Source of the DNA: Pedobacter helvus
GTDB taxonomy: Bacteria > Bacteroidota > Bacteroidia > Sphingobacteriales > Sphingobacteriaceae
Direction: 5' to 3'
Assembly (NCBI RefSeq): GCF_005925325.1
Contig: NZ_SRMP01000004.1
Location: 186,001-250,000 of the forward strand
Length of the DNA: 64,000 bases
The notes under the pieces are model-generated. The model worked only from the letters and a program-made list of their open reading frames with translations. It was not told where the DNA came from and made no database searches. Positions 1 through 9,028 of the stretch are shown piece after piece (position 1 is the first letter of the stretch; every line of letters starts with the position of its first letter). The translations under genes were made by a program, and so were the position numbers.

Positions 1-372
1 ATTCTAGTTGGTGTGTTGATTTTAGCCTTCAGTATTCTTTTTCCGGTGATGAAACTGAGCTCCACAGGTATTCACCTTTTAGGGCGAAAAAGCTTAGCCG
101 AAAATAAAATCATCAAGTATTTCGCTTTTCAGTCGGGTAAATGGAGCATGGCCGATGTTATCGTAATCGCCATACTAATGGCTTACATAGGCTTAAATGG
201 ATTGCTGGAAACTCAATTGGCTAAAGCCGCTATTCAACCAGAGACACTAACAATTATTTCTACACACAACACGGCTTTACAGCCTGGCTATATCATTTTT
301 ATTGCGTTCGTACTCTTTGGCTTAGTGCTTTCCACAATTTTAAAAACGATCAGCCCATATAACTGCGATTAA
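1..372 (+). CDS. PqiA-like inner membrane protein, 5' end cut by window edge
   Basis: The reading frame is open from the first base, so the N-terminus lies outside the window. The visible 123 residues carry three hydrophobic stretches and the block KWSMADVIVIAILMAYIGLN, which resembles the conserved segment of paraquat-inducible protein A (PqiA) family membrane proteins. The part seen aligns well with the C-terminal third of the next gene, including a GIHLL motif, an ENKI-KY-AF stretch and an LQPGYI motif, so the two are tandem paralogues. PqiA proteins act in the envelope, in some cases with MCE-domain lipid transport partners, but no MCE gene is visible here. Function beyond the family is not known. 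Confidence 0.75.
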   Translation: MLVGVLILAFSILFPVMKLSSTGIHLLGRKSLAENKIIKYFAFQSGKWSMADVIVIAILMAYIGLNGLLETQLAKAAIQPETLTIISTHNTALQPGYIIFIAFVLFGLVLSTILKTISPYNCD

Positions 373-420
373 CATTAAGATATTGTATTAGTATAAACCT
401 TGCCTAATATTTAACATACT

Positions 421-1764
421 TTGAAAACAGAAACCAAATCAAAATTTAAGAAAAAGATCTTACCCAATATCCTTTTGATGATGGTATTAGCTGCTCTATT
501 GTCTACTGCATCGTACTTTGGATATAGACTTTATTCCATTTCTGCTGAACAAGAACAGTTAAAAGAAGATTATGCGACCATCAATAATATCACCTTTGGG
601 GTATTTTCTTTAGATTTATGGACAGATAAGCTTTCTGCCGTTGTAACTGAGAAGATCAAAGGTTTTAAAATTTCGAAAGAGCAGCGAACAGAAATGAAGA
701 AGGAAGTTGAAGAACAACTTCATGGAATGATTAACGAAGTAGTAAGAGAATTTGAAAAACCACAAAAAGGCTTAGGTAATAAACTTAAGAAATTCGCCTT
801 TAAACAACTGGTAGATCCTAAAGAACTTCATGATCAAGTGCCTTCTTTTGCACATACTATCATTACTAGAATAAATTCGCCAAGGTCAATCAAAAAACTA
901 AAAGGTATAGCCACTACCGAGTTTAACCAGCTAGCTGAGCAAACTTACGATAGTACGGCTACCGCACAGGCTAAAATTACCAAACATCTCTATCAAAAAT
1001 ATAAGGTAAGCAACCTAACTTCGTTTAATAAGCAGCTAGAGAGCCGTTTCGATAGCATACGAAAAGTTACTTACGACTATGCCTATGCAATGCTGGCGTG
1101 TGCGCTAGTTGTGCTTTGTCTGTGGTTTCCGCTAAGGAAACAGCAACATCTGCACAATACGTTATTTACCATGACTTTATTAATGGGGTTGGCTTTACTT
1201 ATTGTGGGTGTAACAGTGTCTATTATCGAAGTTGACGCTCGTATAAGTGCATTAGAATTGCATATATTGGGCGAAAAGTTAGTCTTCAGCAACCAAGTTT
1301 TATTTTTCCAATCGAAAAGTATTTTAGGAGTTGCACAAGTATTGATACAGCAACCTAAACCAGATTCGGTTACCGTAGGCATTTTAATTATCTTGTTCGT
1401 AATTGTTTTACCATTGCTAAGAATGGCAGCAAGAGGTATTCATTTACTGTGCAAACCATTGATCTCAGAAAACAAAATCACCAAATATTTAGCTTTCGAA
1501 TCCGAAAAGTGGGATATGGCTGATGTAATGGTAATAGGTATATTGATGACTTATATTGGACTAAATGGAATTCTAAAAAGCCAGCTTACCGATTTGAATA
1601 TCAAAAGTGATGTACTTACCACGACTACGGTAAATTTCACGTCATTACAGCCCGGCTACATTGTTTTCGTAGGTTATGTGATATTGGGTTTTGTAGTGTC
1701 TTACGTATTAAAAAACATTGCTTGTCCACCTAAAAGAGACGAGCTAGTAAACCACCAAAGCTAG
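421..1764 (+). CDS. PqiA-like membrane protein, full length paralogue
   Basis: This 447-residue protein starts at a TTG; no in-frame ATG fits better. It has one N-terminal membrane segment (about 15-37) followed by a long charged, probably helical periplasmic region (about 40-215). Four further hydrophobic segments follow, ending in a PqiA-type block around residues 355-385 (KWDMADVMVIGILMTYIGLN). The C-terminal third is a clear duplicate of the preceding gene, and the 48-bp gap suggests co-transcription. The large extra-membrane region between the first two membrane helices is unusual for PqiA proteins, which are mostly compact multi-span proteins. A role in envelope stress or lipid handling is inference only. 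Confidence 0.75.
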   Translation: MKTETKSKFKKKILPNILLMMVLAALLSTASYFGYRLYSISAEQEQLKEDYATINNITFGVFSLDLWTDKLSAVVTEKIKGFKISKEQRTEMKKEVEEQLHGMINEVVREFEKPQKGLGNKLKKFAFKQLVDPKELHDQVPSFAHTIITRINSPRSIKKLKGIATTEFNQLAEQTYDSTATAQAKITKHLYQKYKVSNLTSFNKQLESRFDSIRKVTYDYAYAMLACALVVLCLWFPLRKQQHLHNTLFTMTLLMGLALLIVGVTVSIIEVDARISALELHILGEKLVFSNQVLFFQSKSILGVAQVLIQQPKPDSVTVGILIILFVIVLPLLRMAARGIHLLCKPLISENKITKYLAFESEKWDMADVMVIGILMTYIGLNGILKSQLTDLNIKSDVLTTTTVNFTSLQPGYIVFVGYVILGFVVSYVLKNIACPPKRDELVNHQS

Positions 1765-1834
1765 CTCAAACGCTTTCATTGTTGTGAACATAATTAATTA
1801 ACTAGCAAATTATTACAATACATTATATTGAAAT

Positions 1835-2197
1835 TTAATTAAGATATTCTTCAACCAGTTCTAACAATTTCTCTACATCGAAAGGTTTAGCTAAAAAATG
1901 TGTAGCTCCAGCTTTCAAAGCAATGTCATTTCCATCAGTACTTGCCGATATTACAATTACAGGTAAATCTTTAGTAGATGGATTTTCTCTAAACATCTTT
2001 AAAACTTGATCACCTGATAAAACAGGCATCCATAAATCAAGTATTACTAAATCTGGGACTTTCTTATTAACTATAGCTCTTACATTTAAGCTATTTGCTT
2101 CGGGAATAATGTCGTGACCAGTATCTTCCAACACTAACTCCAACATTTCTAAAATTCCCGGATCGTCGTCACATATCAAAATCGTTTTACGCTTCAC
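1835..2197 (-). CDS. Single-domain response regulator (CheY-like receiver)
   Basis: The 120 residues make one receiver domain with no output domain. Acidic residues D10-D12 are near the N-terminus, the phospho-acceptor is Asp54 in VILDLWMP, the switch Ser/Thr lies in VISAS (about 85) and the conserved Lys104 in FLAKPF. Its start overlaps the end of the upstream LOV histidine kinase by 11 bp on the same strand, so the two are translated together and this is the kinase's likely phosphorylation target. Without a DNA-binding domain it should act by protein contact or phosphorelay. The match to receivers is strong; the downstream target is not visible. Confidence 0.93.
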   Translation of the reverse strand: MKRKTILICDDDPGILEMLELVLEDTGHDIIPEANSLNVRAIVNKKVPDLVILDLWMPVLSGDQVLKMFRENPSTKDLPVIVISASTDGNDIALKAGATHFLAKPFDVEKLLELVEEYLN

Positions 2198-3743
2198 CTT
2201 GCGGTCTCCCTTCTATCGGTAAAGTAAAACTAAATGTAGAACCTTTGCCCTTTTCACTTATTACCCAAATTGTTCCACCATGACTTTTCACAATTTGTTG
2301 GCAGATATAAAGTCCAATGCCCATTCCTGGGAAACGCCGTTGAATATCTCCGCTTCTGAAAAATCTTTCGAAAACTTTCTTTTGATCTTCTAAACCAATA
2401 CCAAGACCTTGATCAGTCACAGAGACTTTTACAAACTCACCTACACGAGACACATAAACGCCAACTTCAGTAGATCCAGGAGCGTATTTGATGGCGTTTG
2501 AAACCAAGTTATTGATCACTTGGATGATTTGACTTTCATCGCCCAAAACATTTCTGCCTAATTTACCTTCTAGTTTTAACTCGTGCAAACCAGCAGAACT
2601 CCTTAAATTTTCAATCGTTTCGGCCACCATTTTATCAAAATCAAATTCGTCGTGATGAAGTTCCATATGTCCAGATTGGATTTTTGAAACATCGAGTAGT
2701 TCTGCAATCAAATTATTAAGCCTGTCGATATACTTGGCTATTTTGGCTAACGTTTGCTCAAATTTTTCGCTCGCATTTTTGGGCTTAATTTTTTCGAGCA
2801 TCTGTACAAAACCTTTTATAGTAGTAAGCGGTGTTTTCAGTTCATGACTGGCAATAGAAAGGAAATCATCTTTTCGGCGTTCAATCTCCCTTTTCTCCGT
2901 TATATCTTCAATGGCTAGTAAGATTTGGTCTTTATATTGTCCTTCTAACTCAATTCGGTATGCATTTAAAAGCATCAGTTTTCTACCGATATGAGGAAAA
3001 TCATGCTCTACTTCGAAGTCAACAATCGGGTTACTGGTTGGAAGAATTTTAATCAGCATTTCTCGCAGCCGTTGGATGTCCCATTGGCCATTGCCTAATT
3101 CATACAGCAGTTTGCCCTTTGTTTCTTGACTACTTACTTTAAATGTTCTTAGAAAATGATCGTTGGCACTTAAAATGCGAAAATCTGGATCTAACACCAA
3201 TAAACCTTCTCTTACAGTTTGGATAATCGAACTTAAAAAAGATTCGCTTTCACGCAATTCTCTAGTTCTATCCAAAATTTTCTGTTCCATGTGATTTTGT
3301 TGATCAAGCAATTCCAATTCTGCTTTTTTACGCTTGGTAACATCGTTTTGTACGCCAATGAAATGTGTAACGTTTCCATCCGCATCTTTTACCGGCGACA
3401 TATAAAGTTCATTCCAAAAAAGATCACCGTTCTTGCGGTAGTTTCTAATTTCTACTCTACACTCTTTGCCCAAGGCAACTGCTTCTGCCAACTGCGATCT
3501 AGCGGGCTGCGACCTATCTGCCTGTTGTAAAAACCTACAATTATGTCCAATAATATCAGTTCTCGAATAACCAGTAATAGTTTCAAAAGCAGAATTGCAA
3601 TAGATGATAGGATTGTCTGGCTGAGTGTTGTCTGTAATAATAATACCAGACACCGATGAATCCAGTGCTTGCGATATAAGTTCGAAATCTTGTTTTAGGG
3701 AATCTCCATTAAGACGAAACCCATTTTGATTATAATTTGCCAA
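2187..3743 (-). CDS. LOV-domain sensor histidine kinase (probable blue-light receptor)
   Basis: A soluble 518-residue kinase with no membrane segment. Residues about 25-138 form a LOV-type PAS domain with the motif GHNCRFLQ; Cys69 is the residue that forms the flavin adduct in LOV photoreceptors. The later N-YRKNG-FWNEL pattern and the FIGVQ end are also LOV-typical. A second PAS follows at about 165-285. The HisKA box has His300 in SIASHELKTPLTTIKG, then come the N box (NNLVSNAIKY, about 411-420) and the G boxes (DQGLGIG and GMGIGLYI). It runs into a receiver gene with an 11-bp overlap. LOV assignment is from motif; flavin binding is inferred. Confidence 0.9.
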   Translation of the reverse strand: MANYNQNGFRLNGDSLKQDFELISQALDSSVSGIIITDNTQPDNPIIYCNSAFETITGYSRTDIIGHNCRFLQQADRSQPARSQLAEAVALGKECRVEIRNYRKNGDLFWNELYMSPVKDADGNVTHFIGVQNDVTKRKKAELELLDQQNHMEQKILDRTRELRESESFLSSIIQTVREGLLVLDPDFRILSANDHFLRTFKVSSQETKGKLLYELGNGQWDIQRLREMLIKILPTSNPIVDFEVEHDFPHIGRKLMLLNAYRIELEGQYKDQILLAIEDITEKREIERRKDDFLSIASHELKTPLTTIKGFVQMLEKIKPKNASEKFEQTLAKIAKYIDRLNNLIAELLDVSKIQSGHMELHHDEFDFDKMVAETIENLRSSAGLHELKLEGKLGRNVLGDESQIIQVINNLVSNAIKYAPGSTEVGVYVSRVGEFVKVSVTDQGLGIGLEDQKKVFERFFRSGDIQRRFPGMGIGLYICQQIVKSHGGTIWVISEKGKGSTFSFTLPIEGRPQGEA

Positions 3744-3925
3744 TTTATGTTTTTTAGTTACGGTTGTTAAAACAGACTAACACTTTAATTTGTTTGCCTC
3801 AATTTTATATCAAAATGAGGGTAATATTGATTGAAAAAACATATTTCAAATTTATTTCACTATTGTCAATCAAAACCAATTAAAAATGGTTTTACTATTG
3901 AAGTTAACGATAAATAGAAAAAGTT

Positions 3926-4561
3926 ATGATCACATCAAATAAAGTCGCAATTATGGGCGCAGCTGTGCTTTTATCAGTAGCATCTTGCACCCCTTCCCAA
4001 CAAAAACAGAGAGAAGATGCTGGTATCACCGCAGATTCAACTATTGATGCCACCACTAAGGCTAAAATAAGTACCGCAGATATTGATATGGACGGTGCTG
4101 AAAAATCTTTCATACTTGCTGCCCATTCGCAAAGCTTGTACGTTACCGAACTAACCACCATTGCGGCAAAAAGTAAACATAAGCAGTTGCAAACCTTCTC
4201 AAAAAAAATAGCAGCAGACTATCAAAAAATGAGTACCGATGTAGAAAAGATTGCTAAAGGAAAAGGTATTTTACTGGAAAGGAAGCTATCCGATACCCAA
4301 CAAAAGGAATTAGATGCAATTAAAGAACTTTCCTCGCCAACGTTAGATCAACAGGTGTTGCAAAAAATACAAATGTTCCAAGCATCATTCACCACCTTAT
4401 TTAAGGAAGCGCAAAATTTATCGAATACCGATATTCAGAACTTTGCTAAAAATGGCTTAAGTGCAATCCATGGTCAACAAGAAGAAACTACCAAATTAGT
4501 TAATGAATCGAATGAAACTGGATCGCAAAGTACTAGACCAGGAGAAGTATCTATTAAATAG
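3926..4561 (+). CDS. DUF4142 lipoprotein
   Basis: A 211-residue protein with a lipoprotein signal: hydrophobic VAIMGAAVLLSVAS followed by Cys22 at a lipobox-like SVASC. The mature part is helical and polar and has the DUF4142 pattern (F---A---S-----E------AK---LQTFSKKIAADYQKM), seen in ferritin-like four-helix periplasmic proteins. A second DUF4142 lipoprotein lies at 51676-52299, so the window has two paralogues. It is divergent from the LOV kinase with a 182-bp AT-rich gap. DUF4142 proteins often sit beside stress genes; their activity is unknown. Confidence 0.85.
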   Translation: MITSNKVAIMGAAVLLSVASCTPSQQKQREDAGITADSTIDATTKAKISTADIDMDGAEKSFILAAHSQSLYVTELTTIAAKSKHKQLQTFSKKIAADYQKMSTDVEKIAKGKGILLERKLSDTQQKELDAIKELSSPTLDQQVLQKIQMFQASFTTLFKEAQNLSNTDIQNFAKNGLSAIHGQQEETTKLVNESNETGSQSTRPGEVSIK

Positions 4562-4695
4562 CTAAATTAAGTACCTGAAAAACAGCAAAATAAATTAAAA
4601 TTTAAAATATTTAACTTTTTTAGGGTTACCTTTTTATGATAAGCGTATTAAACTGTAATTAATTAATTTTACAAAACGTTTAAACAAAAATTAAA

Positions 4696-4887
4696 ATGAA
4701 AAACTTATTCAAATTTGGCTTTTTAGCTTTAGCTTTATCTTTAACTGTAGTTGCTTGTTCTTCTGAGAAAAAAGCAGAAGGTACTGATACTGTAGGTGCT
4801 GATACTACTATCACTACTGATACTACTGTTGTTGATACAGTTGTTAAAACTGATACTACTGTTGTTGATTCAACTGTAAAACACTAG
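4696..4887 (+). CDS. Small Thr/Asp-repeat lipoprotein
   Basis: A 63-residue protein. The first 21 residues form a signal peptide ending in a lipobox (LTVVAC, Cys21). The remainder is low complexity, built from repeats of the type TDTTVVDT, acidic and rich in Thr, Asp and Val, with no other Cys. The codons repeat too (GATACTACT), so the tract may change length by slippage. An intrinsic terminator follows 22 bp after the stop, which supports a real monocistronic gene. Lipidated anchoring in the envelope is likely; the function is unknown. Confidence 0.75.
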   Translation: MKNLFKFGFLALALSLTVVACSSEKKAEGTDTVGADTTITTDTTVVDTVVKTDTTVVDSTVKH

Positions 4888-4908
4888 TCAAATAGTAAAG
4901 TATAAAAG

Positions 4909-4937
4909 AGCCTCGAGAAATTCTCGGGGCTTTTTTA
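4909..4937 (+). terminator. Rho-independent terminator after the small lipoprotein
   Basis: A stem of AGCCTCGAGAA with TTCTCGGGGCT is followed by TTTTTT. It ends the transcript of the 63-residue lipoprotein gene and insulates purB. Its core GAGAAATTCTC is also found in the terminator after tRNA-Ser at 35067-35098. Confidence 0.85.
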
Positions 4938-4983
4938 GTTTACACCAATTTGCTTTTTAACTATGTTAATAGCCAACAAATGT

Positions 4984-4991
4984 TAACTTTG
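4984..4991 (+). promoter_or_regulatory. Probable -7 box of the purB promoter
   Basis: TAACTTTG fits the Bacteroidota -7 consensus TAnnTTTG and lies 25 bp before the purB ATG. No convincing TTTG -33 box is at the right distance; TATG at 4962-4965 is a weak candidate with 18-bp spacing. This is motif evidence only. Confidence 0.5.
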
Positions 4992-5015
4992 CACTTTTTA
5001 AAAAATCAATAAATT

Positions 5016-6362
5016 ATGACTTTATCTCCATTACAAGCTATCTCTCCTATTGATGGCCGTTACAGAAAAACAACCGCTAAACTTGCCGATTATTTTTCTG
5101 AATATGCCCTGATCAAATATAGGGTACTGGTAGAAATTGAATATTTTATTGCTTTAGTGGAGGCTAACGTTCCAGGTACAGAAAACTTTGATAAGAGCTT
5201 GTTCACTCAGTTAAGAGACATTTATAAAGCTTTTAATGATACCGATGCACAAAGTGTAAAGGATACTGAAAGTGTAACCAATCATGATGTAAAAGCTGTA
5301 GAATATTTTATCAAAGCAAAATTTGATGGTTTAGGATTACAAGCTTACAAAGAATTCATCCATTTTGGACTTACTTCACAAGACATCAATAACACGGCTA
5401 TTCCCTATACTTTTAAGTTGGCATTAACCGAAAGTTATTATCCAGCCTTACAACAATTAATTGATAAACTTACCGAGCTTGCTAACGAATGGCAAAATGT
5501 ACCGTTATTAGCACATACTCATGGTCAGCCTGCTTCTCCTACTAAGTTAGGGAAAGAGTTTATGGTTTTTGTAGAGCGATTGAAAGTGCAACTAGCTAAT
5601 TTAAAAACCGTTCCTAATGGTGCTAAGTTTGGTGGTGCAACAGGTAATTTCAACGCACACCATATCGCTTACCCTCAAATTAATTGGGTAGATTTCTCTA
5701 ATAACTTTGTTAACGAAACTTTGGGTTTAACCAGAGCGCAACATACTACCCAGATTGAACACTACGATCAGTTTGCTGCACAATGCGATGCATTAAAACG
5801 CATCAATAACATCATTATAGATCTAGATCGCGATATCTGGACCTACATTTCTAAAAATTACTTCAAACAAAAAATCAAAGAAGGAGAAGTTGGTTCGTCG
5901 GCTATGCCGCACAAAGTAAACCCTATTGATTTTGAAAACGCTGAAGGAAATGCTGGAATTGCAAACGCATTATTTGAATTTTTAGCTGCAAAATTACCGA
6001 TCTCTCGTTTACAAAGAGATTTAACAGACTCTACTGTACTTAGAAATGTCGGTGTTCCAATGGCGCATACCTTAATTGCTATTAACTCTACGTTGAGAGG
6101 TTTAGGAAAGATCATCCTTAACCAACAAGCAATTGACGATGATTTAGAGGACAACTGGGCGGTTGTTGCCGAAGCTATTCAAACTGTTTTACGAAGAGAG
6201 GCTTATCCAAACCCTTACGAAGCATTGAAAGCTTTAACCAGAACAAATCAAAAAATTACGGCTGAAACGATTGCCATTTTTATTGATGGTTTAGAAGTAA
6301 ATGATGCCATTAAAGCCGAGCTGAAAAAAATCACTCCTTTTAGTTATACGGGGATATTTTAG
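5016..6362 (+). CDS. purB: Adenylosuccinate lyase
   Basis: A 448-residue fumarase/aspartase-superfamily enzyme. It splits SAICAR to AICAR and adenylosuccinate to AMP in purine synthesis, in the cytosol. The superfamily signature GSSAMPHKVNP is at about residues 292-302. Earlier conserved blocks are SPIDGRY (about 10-16), TSQDINNTA (catalytic region) and AHTHGQPASPTKLGKE with the active-site His. The length and the N-terminal SPIDGRYR form match the E. coli-type PurB rather than the shorter Bacillus type. It is a single gene between two terminated transcripts. Confidence 0.97.
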   Translation: MTLSPLQAISPIDGRYRKTTAKLADYFSEYALIKYRVLVEIEYFIALVEANVPGTENFDKSLFTQLRDIYKAFNDTDAQSVKDTESVTNHDVKAVEYFIKAKFDGLGLQAYKEFIHFGLTSQDINNTAIPYTFKLALTESYYPALQQLIDKLTELANEWQNVPLLAHTHGQPASPTKLGKEFMVFVERLKVQLANLKTVPNGAKFGGATGNFNAHHIAYPQINWVDFSNNFVNETLGLTRAQHTTQIEHYDQFAAQCDALKRINNIIIDLDRDIWTYISKNYFKQKIKEGEVGSSAMPHKVNPIDFENAEGNAGIANALFEFLAAKLPISRLQRDLTDSTVLRNVGVPMAHTLIAINSTLRGLGKIILNQQAIDDDLEDNWAVVAEAIQTVLRREAYPNPYEALKALTRTNQKITAETIAIFIDGLEVNDAIKAELKKITPFSYTGIF

Positions 6363-6447
6363 GAATTTTTGAATGAGTAAATTTTAAATGAGTAAATAGC
6401 GTAGACTATATTATTTCGTCATTCACTCCTTTTATCATTCAAAATTC
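6363..6447. repeat. Imperfect intergenic inverted repeat
   Basis: The left arm begins GAATTTTTGAATGAG and the right arm ends ATTCAAAATTC, so the two halves can fold on each other over about 85 bp, with AATGAGTAAA units inside. A similar arrangement, with GAAT/AATGA units, lies at 43109-43198. It follows purB directly and may aid 3' end formation, but there is no clear T tract. Confidence 0.55.
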
Positions 6448-6521
6448 TATCTTATTTGACCTAAAATAGACAACAATTCAAATGTCAATTGTATATTTTT
6501 GTAATATAAATTCTATTAGAC

Positions 6522-7070
6522 ATGACTATTAACGTATATACAGAACAAACGCCTAATCCAGCTACAATGAAGTTTATGGTAAATAAGCTTTTAATTAACG
6601 GTAGCGAAGATTTTGCAACCAAAGAAAGTGCAGAAAAATCTCCTTTTGCTAAAGAATTGTTCAAATTCAATTTTGTAAATGGTGTATTTTTCGCAAGTAA
6701 CTTTGTTACCATCACCAAAACTGACGATGCAGAATGGAGTGATATCGAAGCAATTTTAAAGGAGTTTGTTAAAGGTGCGGTAGAAGCTGAACTTAAAATT
6801 AAAGATGCTGCAGAAGAAGCACCAAATTTTGAAGGTACAGAAACTGAAATCAAGATACAGCAAATTTTACACGATTACGTACGCCCAGCTGTGGAACAAG
6901 ATGGCGGTGCTATCACTTACAAATCTTTTGATGAAGGCGTAGTAACAGTAGAGTTAAGAGGTTCTTGCAGTGGTTGTCCATCAAGTACCATTACCTTAAA
7001 ATCGGGTATACAAAACCTATTGCAGCGCATGGTACCAGAAGTTAAAGATGTAGTTTCTGAAGCACTATAA
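6522..7070 (+). CDS. Nfu/NifU-type Fe-S cluster scaffold or carrier protein
   Basis: This 182-residue protein has an Nfu N-terminal domain (about 1-90, starting TINVYTEQTPNPATMKF) and a NifU C-terminal domain (about 107-180). The [4Fe-4S] cluster-binding motif is C149-S-G-C152 in RGSCSGCPSST. Nfu proteins deliver clusters to apo-enzymes in the cytosol. The two-domain layout is that of Nfu1-like proteins, common in Bacteroidota. TATTTTTG at 6494-6501 fits a -7 box just upstream, and a terminator follows. Confidence 0.93.
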   Translation: MTINVYTEQTPNPATMKFMVNKLLINGSEDFATKESAEKSPFAKELFKFNFVNGVFFASNFVTITKTDDAEWSDIEAILKEFVKGAVEAELKIKDAAEEAPNFEGTETEIKIQQILHDYVRPAVEQDGGAITYKSFDEGVVTVELRGSCSGCPSSTITLKSGIQNLLQRMVPEVKDVVSEAL

Positions 7071-7094
7071 ACTTTACTCGTTAAATAATTTATA

Positions 7095-7124
7095 AAACCG
7101 TAGCTAAACACTACGGTTTTTTTT
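7095..7124 (+). terminator. Rho-independent terminator after the Nfu gene
   Basis: The stem pairs AAACCGTAG with CTACGGTTT around the loop CTAAACA and is followed by a run of eight T. It lies 24 bp after the stop codon. Confidence 0.85.
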
Positions 7125-7225
7125 GTTTGTTACCATTTTAAAGCACTTTCATTCCTAAAAACAAGTGCATCCTACCCTTCACAATTCCAAAATAAATGAC
7201 ATCTTTGTAGAAACAAAATTTCAAC

Positions 7226-8905
7226 ATGTCAGACGAAAAAATAATCTTTTCAATGGCGGGAGTTAGTAAAATCTATCCGCCACAAAAACAGGTTTTAAAA
7301 AATATCTACTTATCTTTTTTCTACGGAGCCAAAATTGGCGTAGTTGGTTTAAACGGTTCTGGTAAATCATCTTTGTTAAAAATTATTGCTGGTTTAGATA
7401 AATCTATTCAGGGCGAAGTGGTATTTTCTCCAGGTTATTCTGTAGGGTACCTAGCCCAAGAGCCAGAGCTAGACCAAGAAAAAACAGTACGTGAAGTAGT
7501 AGAAGAAGGCGTTGCCGAAATTACTGCTGTACTAAAAGAATACGAGGAAATTAATGAAGCGTTCGGATTAGAAGAAAACTACTCTGACGCCGATAAAATG
7601 GATAAATTGATGCAGCGCCAAGGCGAGTTGCAAGATAAAATTGATGCTACTAATGCTTGGGAATTAGACAACAAATTGGAGCGAGCAATGGATGCTTTGC
7701 GTTGTCCTGATCCAGATACTAAAATTGCAGTATTATCGGGTGGTGAGCGTCGTCGTGTAGCCTTATGCCGCTTATTGCTGCAATCGCCAGATGTATTGTT
7801 ATTGGATGAGCCTACCAACCACTTGGATGCGGAAAGTATTGATTGGTTAGAGCAGTTCTTACAAAACTACGAAGGAACAGTAATTGCTGTAACCCACGAT
7901 AGATACTTCTTAGATAACGTTGCTGGATGGATTTTAGAGTTAGATCGTGGCGAAGGTATTCCGTGGAAAGGTAACTACTCATCATGGTTAGATCAAAAAG
8001 CCAAACGTTTAGCACAAGAAGAGAAAACCGAAAGTAAGCGTCAAAAAGCATTAGAACGTGAGTTAGAATGGGTACGTATGGCTCCAAAAGCTCGTCATGC
8101 AAAATCAAAAGCTCGTTTATCTAACTACGATAAATTAGCTAGCGAGGACGGTGTAGAACGCGAAGAAAAATTAGAATTATTTATTCCAGCAGGACCTCGT
8201 TTGGGTAACGTAGTAATTGAAGCGAACCATATCTCAAAAGCTTACGATGGTAAATTATTATTCGAAGATTTAAGTTTCTCTTTACCTCCAGCTGGTATTG
8301 TCGGAATTATCGGTCCAAATGGTGCTGGTAAAACTACCCTATTCCGTTTAATTACTGGCCAAGAGCAACCAGACAGTGGTGATTTTAAAGTTGGTGAAAC
8401 GGTTAAATTAGGTTACGTAGATCAAATGCATAACGATCTAAATCCTGATAAGACTGTCTATGAGAACATCACCGATGGTTTAGATAACATGTTGTTAGGT
8501 AACAAACAGGTGAATTCTAGAGCGTATGTTTCTAAGTTCAACTTCAACGGCGCAGATCAACAGAAGAAAGTTGGTGTGCTATCTGGTGGAGAGCGAAACC
8601 GGGTTCACTTAGCAATAACTTTAAAAGAAGGCGCTAACGTTTTATTACTGGATGAGCCTACCAACGATATCGATGTGAATACTTTACGTGCATTGGAAGA
8701 AGCCTTAGAGAACTTCGGTGGTTGTGCAGTAGTAATTTCTCACGATAGATGGTTCTTAGACCGTATCTGTACGCACATATTGGCTTTCGAGGGCGATTCG
8801 CAAGTTTATTTCTTTGAAGGAAACTACTCTGATTACGAAGAAAACCGTAAAAAACGTTTAGGTGATGTAACTCCGAAGAGAATTAGATACAAGAAATTAG
8901 GATAA
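7226..8905 (+). CDS. ettA: ABC-F ATPase, energy-dependent translational throttle EttA
   Basis: A 559-residue soluble protein with two ATP-binding cassettes and no membrane segments. The Walker A motifs are GLNGSGKSS (about 41-49) and GPNGAGKTT. There are two LSGGER signatures and two Walker B motifs (VLLLDEPTNHLD and VLLLDEPTNDID). A basic, charged linker lies between the domains (about 245-320, with ARHAKSKARLSNY). Length and linker fit EttA, which gates the first peptide bond in the ribosomal E site according to ATP/ADP level. It stands alone and ends at a clear terminator. Confidence 0.93.
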   Translation: MSDEKIIFSMAGVSKIYPPQKQVLKNIYLSFFYGAKIGVVGLNGSGKSSLLKIIAGLDKSIQGEVVFSPGYSVGYLAQEPELDQEKTVREVVEEGVAEITAVLKEYEEINEAFGLEENYSDADKMDKLMQRQGELQDKIDATNAWELDNKLERAMDALRCPDPDTKIAVLSGGERRRVALCRLLLQSPDVLLLDEPTNHLDAESIDWLEQFLQNYEGTVIAVTHDRYFLDNVAGWILELDRGEGIPWKGNYSSWLDQKAKRLAQEEKTESKRQKALERELEWVRMAPKARHAKSKARLSNYDKLASEDGVEREEKLELFIPAGPRLGNVVIEANHISKAYDGKLLFEDLSFSLPPAGIVGIIGPNGAGKTTLFRLITGQEQPDSGDFKVGETVKLGYVDQMHNDLNPDKTVYENITDGLDNMLLGNKQVNSRAYVSKFNFNGADQQKKVGVLSGGERNRVHLAITLKEGANVLLLDEPTNDIDVNTLRALEEALENFGGCAVVISHDRWFLDRICTHILAFEGDSQVYFFEGNYSDYEENRKKRLGDVTPKRIRYKKLG

Positions 8906-8910
8906 CTTAA

Positions 8911-8937
8911 AGCCCCGAACTAAAATCGGGGCTTTTG
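8911..8937 (+). terminator. Rho-independent terminator after ettA
   Basis: AGCCCCGA pairs with TCGGGGCT around a short loop, followed by TTTGTTT. It begins a few bases after the ettA stop. Confidence 0.85.
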
Positions 8938-9028
8938 TTTAAGCTTTAAATTGATTTAAGAATTAATATTCAAAACATTCTATCTTTAAACTTCAATATT
9001 CATTTTACGAAAAAACAATTCAATCAGC

